Shown here piece after piece: positions 7,785-12,661 of a stretch of DNA of 12,661 bases. Location of the stretch: NCBI GenBank assembly GCA_020630245.1, contig JAHDBZ010000026.1, positions 1,405 to 14,065 on the forward strand, in the 5' to 3' direction. A program made the position numbers and the translations under genes. Under the pieces are notes generated by a model, which was not told where the DNA came from, made no database searches, and saw only the letters and a program-made list of their open reading frames with translations. Source of the DNA: Candidatus Altimarinota bacterium. GTDB lineage: Bacteria > Patescibacteriota > Gracilibacteria > UBA4473. Position 1 is the stretch's first letter; each line of letters starts with the position of its first letter.

Positions 7785-10011
7785 AAAATATCTCGTTTTA
7801 GGATTCCTTGTTTCCAGTGTGCTCTGGGGAGGGACTCTGTGGGCCGAATCAGATATTAATTGGAAGACTTCTTACATGATGGTGGAGTTTAATCCAGAAA
7901 GTACTGAGGTGCCGCCACTTGAATGTTTTGGGCACAATGATCGCAGTGCGGAAACTGGTCCCTGTAATAGTTATGCCGGGACATACAATAATTGCGTGTG
8001 GGAATATCTCGATCCGCTGGGCTACTCGGATCAAAATAGCGCTCCACAGATCACTAATTGTTACCAACAAGCCGGTGATTATCAGATTACGATTCAGCTT
8101 ATCGATTATGCGGCAAATGAATCAATCCCTCTGGTAAACACTTTCGTGGTAAAACCAGGTGTGCCGAGTGCCGATGTCTCGACGTTGAGTGCCGAAGCTG
8201 AGTGTAGTGACTTGAGCCTTGGGGCAACTGGGGGTGACAGTGATGTAGGAGACCCTTCGGATAATACTTGTACGCTGACTCTCAATGTTAAAGATCAGTT
8301 TGGGAATCCCGTCACTCAAATCCAAGGCCAGACAGGGGAGGTTCATTCTGAGGCGACATTTCCGAGCGATGCCAATACGGGAGATCTTGATTTTCGCACG
8401 GGTACCAAGCTAAATGATGAGTTTATCCCAGACGAGACCGAGACGCCTCTTGATTTTACTCTAGGAGCCGATGACGCTGTTACCAATACTTTTGACATGA
8501 CTTCATGGGCGCCCTCGATGCGGATTGAGGGGACGGTGTTAGGAGTAACAGAGCCATTTGCCTATGATCTTAAGTTTAAACTGCCAACCGTTGATGATTT
8601 GGGAAATCTAGATCTAAGTAACACCGTAACTTTTGAATACGATCAGTATGCCCCACAGGTAGCTTTTTCTCCGTGGGTAAGCTTACTCTTGGACATTGAT
8701 ATCATTCCCAAGCAATATACCCTCGATATCAATACGCCGTTTGTGATTACTCGTAATTTGCTGTTGCCAGATAGCGGTGGTCCAAATAATCCTTTTGATG
8801 CTTTCATAACCGTGCATGATCTGCATCCGACACTCGTGATCCAAGGCATTGATTTTGATCCTTTAGTGGAGGCGATTAATGACCCAGTAGAGACTCTAAT
8901 TTCTGTACTGCGTGTCGCTGGGGACAATGCCCAAACGGGAGGCAGCATTTCGTTTTCTAGTCGAGTGGAGTACAACATCGAAGATGTCGGAATTGGAACT
9001 CAGGAAATTATTTACCCGAGTGGTTATCTCGGAACTGGTTTGGGAGTGGGAGATGACGGAAACGACACCGAAATCAGTACGAGTCTGATCGGAGTGTCGG
9101 TAGAGGGGAAAATCTTAGGATCAAAAGATGCGATAGTGATTAATGATCCGAGTTCCTTTAATGGGGTGCAGATTAGTGAGGGGGAATCTTTAAAGGATAT
9201 TCGTAAAGAAGTCTTTGAGAATGCTGTTCGTATTACGCGTAGCGTTGATCCTCGTAGTCGAGTGGATGCGAGTGAGCCGATCTTGGCCTTTGATCCGACT
9301 TGGTTTAATACGGCAGACGTGGTCTACGTGGTTGATGAGGATGTCATCATTACCAATACAGTGGCTCCAGGAACGGCTATTGATATGCCATCGGGCCAAA
9401 ATACGCTGGTACTCCAAAACGGAAACCTCATCATCGAAGATGATCTTAATTACGCCAGCAACCTCGACTCATTTGGGTTCGCCTTGATCAATGATTCTGT
9501 TGAAGTAGAGCCGGCAACGGGGAATGTCTTTATCAAGGATGACGTGACGAAAATTGTCGGAACTTATTATGCCGAAGGGGGGATCATGTCTCTTCCAGAA
9601 GGGGTGATCGTAGTTTCGACCGGAGACGTTTCACTCTCTGATAGCGACAATGGAGATAGTAATCCGCAGCAAATCATCGTTGAGGGTACGATTCTGACCC
9701 ATAACACGCTTGGAGGTGGTATTTATCAGGCTACGAGTGACACCTATATCACACCTTGGGAGACATTAGATGCGACAGTGCCTGGAAATGACATCCGTGC
9801 GCAGCGTTACGATCTGCACTATTTACGTTCTTATGGGCCTGATTTTGACAGTGCCGAACCGCCCAATCAAACGAACACTGATCAATGTTTCCCAGGGAGC
9901 AATCCACATGGCTGTTATCCAAACTCGGCTGCGACCGTTATTCGTTACGATGGTCGAGCCGTTAAAACGCCGCCGCCAGGCTTCGATGGAGCTTCATTCT
10001 TCGCGCGCTAG
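7777..10011 (+). CDS. Secreted surface protein with PKD-like and Big_1-like regions and PPPGF C-terminal module (744 aa)
   Basis: The ATG at 7777 opens a signal peptide (MIKKYLVLGF..., cleavage after LWA at residue 23); an in-frame ATG eight codons earlier adds nothing signal-like. It overlaps the stop of the upstream gene by eight bases, implying one operon and coupled translation. Residues about 24-125 resemble a PKD-type fold (AGDYQITIQLID). Residues about 165-178 carry TLNVKDQFGNPV, typical of Big_1/invasin-type Ig domains. The middle (about 200-500) is beta-rich without a recognisable family. Residues about 511-744 show strand repeats (NGNLIIEDD, GNVFIKDDV, IVGTYYAEGG, IIVEGTILTHNT) and end with RYDLHYLRSYG and PPPGF (732-736), a pattern I recognise from large exported CPR proteins. 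No LPXTG motif, C-terminal transmembrane segment or catalytic motif is seen. It probably acts with the upstream giant protein on the cell surface. The secreted assignment is confident; the function is unknown. Confidence 0.88.
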   Translation: MIKKYLVLGFLVSSVLWGGTLWAESDINWKTSYMMVEFNPESTEVPPLECFGHNDRSAETGPCNSYAGTYNNCVWEYLDPLGYSDQNSAPQITNCYQQAGDYQITIQLIDYAANESIPLVNTFVVKPGVPSADVSTLSAEAECSDLSLGATGGDSDVGDPSDNTCTLTLNVKDQFGNPVTQIQGQTGEVHSEATFPSDANTGDLDFRTGTKLNDEFIPDETETPLDFTLGADDAVTNTFDMTSWAPSMRIEGTVLGVTEPFAYDLKFKLPTVDDLGNLDLSNTVTFEYDQYAPQVAFSPWVSLLLDIDIIPKQYTLDINTPFVITRNLLLPDSGGPNNPFDAFITVHDLHPTLVIQGIDFDPLVEAINDPVETLISVLRVAGDNAQTGGSISFSSRVEYNIEDVGIGTQEIIYPSGYLGTGLGVGDDGNDTEISTSLIGVSVEGKILGSKDAIVINDPSSFNGVQISEGESLKDIRKEVFENAVRITRSVDPRSRVDASEPILAFDPTWFNTADVVYVVDEDVIITNTVAPGTAIDMPSGQNTLVLQNGNLIIEDDLNYASNLDSFGFALINDSVEVEPATGNVFIKDDVTKIVGTYYAEGGIMSLPEGVIVVSTGDVSLSDSDNGDSNPQQIIVEGTILTHNTLGGGIYQATSDTYITPWETLDATVPGNDIRAQRYDLHYLRSYGPDFDSAEPPNQTNTDQCFPGSNPHGCYPNSAATVIRYDGRAVKTPPPGFDGASFFAR

Positions 10012-10029
10012 AGAATCGTCTATTGTGAC

Positions 10030-10054
10030 GTGATGAAATTGTGAAATTATCACA
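10030..10054 (+). promoter_or_regulatory. Hairpin / inverted repeat between the surface operon and gyrA
   Basis: Two overlapping symmetric readings exist. As DNA, TGTGA (10040-10044) and TCACA (10050-10054) form a palindrome with a five-base centre, similar in style to CRP/FNR-family sites but one base short of the usual CRP spacing. As RNA, GTGAT pairs with ATCAC and AATT with AATT around a GTGA loop (GNRA class), with a two-base bulge. It starts 19 bases after the stop of the upstream gene. The stem is AT-rich and no run of T follows, so it is at best a weak terminator or a 3' end stabiliser. Confidence 0.35.
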
Positions 10055-10062
10055 TTAAAATC

Positions 10063-10090
10063 TTGTGTTTAGCCGCTGTTTAGCTACCAT
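10063..10090 (+). promoter_or_regulatory. Weak candidate promoter for gyrA
   Basis: TTGTGT (10063-10068) and TACCAT (10085-10090) are spaced by 16 bases and match the consensus at three and four of six positions. Initiation near 10097 would give a leader of about 19 bases. AAGGGA at 10093-10098 lies too far (17 bases) from the ATG to be a normal ribosome binding site. No better candidate was found in the spacer. Confidence 0.25.
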
Positions 10091-10115
10091 TTAAGGGATC
10101 TAAACCCACAAATTT

Positions 10116-12661
10116 ATGTCAGACGACAATACTTTGGATTTGTCTCCAGAAGAAGAACCAGAATCCCCAGAAGATGCGGGGCTGAGTTCGGAAGCCGAAG
10201 CGGCTCTACACGAAGGTGAAAACCCTAAATTTTTTACGATTGATAGCGATCAAGTCTTTCAGCGAGATCTTATTCCAGAAATGGAAGAGTCTTACCTGAG
10301 TTATGCGATGTCAGTGATCGTGTCGCGGGCACTGCCAGACGTGCGAGACGGGCTCAAGCCAGTGCACCGACGGATTCTCTACGCGATGAAGGAAGCCGGT
10401 CTCAGTGCTGGTGCCAAATACCGTAAATCGGCCAATGTCGTCGGGGCGGTGCTTGGTAAATACCATCCTCATGGTGATACGGCCGTATACGACTCCATGG
10501 TGCGAATGGCTCAGGACTTCTCACTGCGCTACCCACTGGTAGACGGTCAAGGGAATTTCGGGTCGATTGATGGGGATAATGCAGCGGCGATGCGTTACAC
10601 GGAGGCTCGTATGACTCGTGTGGCCGAACAACTTTTAGTCGATATCGAAAAAGATACCGTTGATTTCCGACCCAATTACGACGCTTCGGCTACCGAGCCG
10701 ACGGTGCTGCCAAGTGTGGTGCCACAACTCCTTCTGAACGGAACGGTAGGGATCGCTGTCGGGATGGCCACTAATATCCCGCCACACAATCTAGGAGAAG
10801 TCGTAAATGCCACGACGGCATTACTGCGTAAACCTGAAACGACGATTGATGAACTGCTAACGCACATCAAAGGTCCGGACTTCCCAACCGCTGGAGAGAT
10901 TTACGATGGCGGCGCCATCAAAGAAATGTACCACACCGGACGTGGAGGGATTACCATGCGGGCTAAAACCCAGATCGAAGAACTCAAGGGTGGCAAGAAT
11001 GCCATCATTATCACTGAGATTCCGTACCAGGTGAACAAAGAAAACCTCGTGATCAAGATCGCTGATCTCGTACGCGACAAAAAAATTGTCGGGATTTCGG
11101 ATCTACGTGATGAATCAAATCGTGAAGGGATTCGTGTGGTGATAGAGCTCAAGCGAGACGCTTTCCCAAAGAAGATCCTCAATCAGCTCTTCAAGCACAC
11201 ACCGCTCCAACAAAATTTTAACCTGAATATGATCGCGCTCGTAGATGGTATTCATCCGCGCCTGCTTAACCTCAAGGAAGTACTCCAGTACTTCATCGAT
11301 CATCGATTCAACGTGATCGTTCGACGAACCAAGTTCGATTTGCGAGTAGCAGAAGCACGTGCTCATATCCTAGAAGGACTCAAGATCGCCCTGGATGATA
11401 TCGACAAAGTAATCGAGACGATCAAGAAATCTGCGACCAAGGAAGATGCCGCTGCTGCTCTCCAAAAACAATTCGGACTGTCGGATCGTCAGACCAAGGC
11501 CATCCTTGAGATGCGACTCCAAACGCTCGCCGGGCTCGAACGACAAAAAATCGAAGACGAACTCGCCGAGAAACAAAAACTTATTAAAGAGCTCAACTCA
11601 ATCCTCGATAGCAGAGAAAAACAAGCCGACATTATCGAAGAAGAGATGACGCACGTGCGTGACAAATTTGGTGATGATCGTCGTACAAAAGTACATCCAC
11701 ACGCGCTTGGTAAATTTAACGCCAAAGACACCATCCCAGATGAAGAAATGCTCGTGGTACTCACGGAGAAAAACTACATCAAACGGATGAACCCAAGTGT
11801 TTTCCGCGCGCAAAAACGTGGTGGGAAAGGGGTCGTCGGTGCCAAGACCAAAGAAGAAGATATGATTGCAAAATCAACGTTTGGGACCAACCACAATGAC
11901 CTCCTCTTCTTTACGAGCAACGGGCGGGTGTTCTCACTGCCAATGTACGAGATCCCAGAAGCCAGCCGTACGGCCAAGGGAACGCCAATTGTAAATCTAT
12001 TGCAACTCCAACCAGAGGAAAAAGTGACCGAGATCCTTAACCTCAGTCGATCAGACGGAAAGTACATTGTGATGTGTACGACTGGTGGGACAATCAAAAA
12101 AACCGCGCTCGAACAATTTGAAAACATTCGTCGTACCGGGCTCATCGCTTGTGGTCTCCGCGAAGGAGAGTCAATGCAATGGGCACGGCTCTCGGATGGA
12201 GATAATGAAATTTTTGTCGTGACGCATGACGGGAAATCAATCCGCTTCAACGAAGAAGCCGTCCGTCCAATGGGGCGAACTGCCGCTGGAGTACGAGCGA
12301 TCAAACTCAAAGGCGACGATCAGGTCATCCAGATGGATATCCTACGCAGCACCGAAGCCAAGCTCCTCACCGTTATGGAAAATGGTCTCGGGAAAATGTC
12401 TCCGGTAGAAGCTTATCGTGCCCAAGGGCGTGGCGGAACTGGGGTCAAAGTGGCCAATGTCACCAAGAAAACTGGAAAAGTCGCCGGTGCCCGTGTCATC
12501 GCGCCACACATCCGTGGAGATCTCCTGATCGTGACCAAAAACGGTCAGACGATCCGTACACCGCTTGATGGTATCAAAACCTCAGGACGATCCACTCAGG
12601 GCGTAATTTTGATGAAATCAAAAGGTGATCTCGTGTCTTCTATCTCGATCATTCGAGATCT
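10116..12661 (+). CDS. gyrA: DNA gyrase subunit A (partial, last residues missing)
   Basis: Gyrase A cuts and rejoins DNA as the A2B2 complex with GyrB, introducing negative supercoils in the cytoplasm. The 848 visible codons contain the whole breakage-reunion domain: SYLSYAMSVIVSRALPDVRDG near the N-terminus, HPHGDTAVYD in the quinolone-contact region, and the catalytic tyrosine Y161 in MRYTEAR. The residue at the E. coli Ser83 position is Thr122 and the Asp87 position keeps Asp126; threonine is also the normal residue in some other bacteria. The GyrA box QKRGGKG (566-572) opens the C-terminal DNA-wrapping pinwheel and separates this from ParC. The reading frame runs off the right edge close to the expected length. 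The first 37 residues are an acidic extension (13 Asp/Glu in residues 1-36, no Lys/Arg), about 39 residues longer than the E. coli N-terminus. There is no clear Shine-Dalgarno sequence, so the start is less certain than the identity. gyrB is not in the window. Confidence 0.97.
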   Translation, partial: MSDDNTLDLSPEEEPESPEDAGLSSEAEAALHEGENPKFFTIDSDQVFQRDLIPEMEESYLSYAMSVIVSRALPDVRDGLKPVHRRILYAMKEAGLSAGAKYRKSANVVGAVLGKYHPHGDTAVYDSMVRMAQDFSLRYPLVDGQGNFGSIDGDNAAAMRYTEARMTRVAEQLLVDIEKDTVDFRPNYDASATEPTVLPSVVPQLLLNGTVGIAVGMATNIPPHNLGEVVNATTALLRKPETTIDELLTHIKGPDFPTAGEIYDGGAIKEMYHTGRGGITMRAKTQIEELKGGKNAIIITEIPYQVNKENLVIKIADLVRDKKIVGISDLRDESNREGIRVVIELKRDAFPKKILNQLFKHTPLQQNFNLNMIALVDGIHPRLLNLKEVLQYFIDHRFNVIVRRTKFDLRVAEARAHILEGLKIALDDIDKVIETIKKSATKEDAAAALQKQFGLSDRQTKAILEMRLQTLAGLERQKIEDELAEKQKLIKELNSILDSREKQADIIEEEMTHVRDKFGDDRRTKVHPHALGKFNAKDTIPDEEMLVVLTEKNYIKRMNPSVFRAQKRGGKGVVGAKTKEEDMIAKSTFGTNHNDLLFFTSNGRVFSLPMYEIPEASRTAKGTPIVNLLQLQPEEKVTEILNLSRSDGKYIVMCTTGGTIKKTALEQFENIRRTGLIACGLREGESMQWARLSDGDNEIFVVTHDGKSIRFNEEAVRPMGRTAAGVRAIKLKGDDQVIQMDILRSTEAKLLTVMENGLGKMSPVEAYRAQGRGGTGVKVANVTKKTGKVAGARVIAPHIRGDLLIVTKNGQTIRTPLDGIKTSGRSTQGVILMKSKGDLVSSISIIRD

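Noticed and set aside
10030..10065. Strong intrinsic terminator after the surface operon
   Set aside because: The stem is AT-rich and bulged and no T-run follows; it is kept only as a low-confidence hairpin.
11774..12310. 178-codon open frame on the minus strand inside gyrA
   Set aside because: It lies opposite the well-conserved GyrA C-terminal domain and reads as low-complexity Ser/Arg sequence.
1..12661. tRNA, rRNA, CRISPR arrays or insertion sequences
   Set aside because: No tRNA-like cloverleaf, spaced repeats, transposase motifs or terminal inverted repeats were seen on reading both strands.

Overview
The window carries one divergent pair of surface-protein loci followed by a DNA gyrase gene. 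The gene content and protein style suggest a Patescibacteria/CPR-type bacterium, possibly from the Peregrinibacteria/Gracilibacteria side. This is an inference from three things: very large secreted multidomain proteins with no sortase or Por-type sorting tail, a C-terminal module ending in PPPGF that I associate with CPR secreted proteins, and an Arg-rich membrane-anchored FecR-domain protein. Taxonomy cannot be proven from the sequence alone. The four reading frames use TAA and TAG as visible stops and have no in-frame TGA over more than 4,000 codons, so there is no sign of UGA recoding.

Layout. Positions 1-1451 (minus strand) hold the first 483 codons of a membrane-anchored FecR-domain protein; its C-terminus lies beyond the left edge. 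A 120-base divergent spacer (1452-1571) contains candidate promoters for both directions. Positions 1572-7784 (plus) encode a 2070-residue secreted/membrane protein. It has a signal peptide, a Cys-free beta-rich ectodomain and a transmembrane segment. A second, internal signal-peptide-like segment follows, then about 1620 residues of Cys-rich and carbohydrate-binding-like modules: Ig-like, a helical insertion, a Cys-rich knot, CBM4/9-like, and a beta-propeller interrupted by LamG and fucolectin-like domains. Positions 7777-10011 (plus, 8-base overlap) encode a 744-residue secreted protein with PKD-like and Big_1-like regions and the PPPGF-type C-terminal module. A 104-base spacer follows with a hairpin/palindrome and a weak promoter. 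From 10116 to the right edge is gyrA, encoding DNA gyrase subunit A with an acidic N-terminal extension; it is cut just before its expected end.

How they may work together. The two plus-strand surface genes overlap and are probably co-transcribed and translationally coupled, so their products may form or decorate one cell-surface structure for binding glycans or other cells. The divergent FecR-domain protein could share regulation or belong to the same envelope assembly; no ECF sigma factor or TonB receptor is visible here. gyrA looks like an unrelated housekeeping neighbour.

The most striking observation is the internal transmembrane segment plus signal peptide inside the 2070-residue protein. 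It reads like two exported proteins fused in frame, which signal peptidase could split into an anchored part and a released part.
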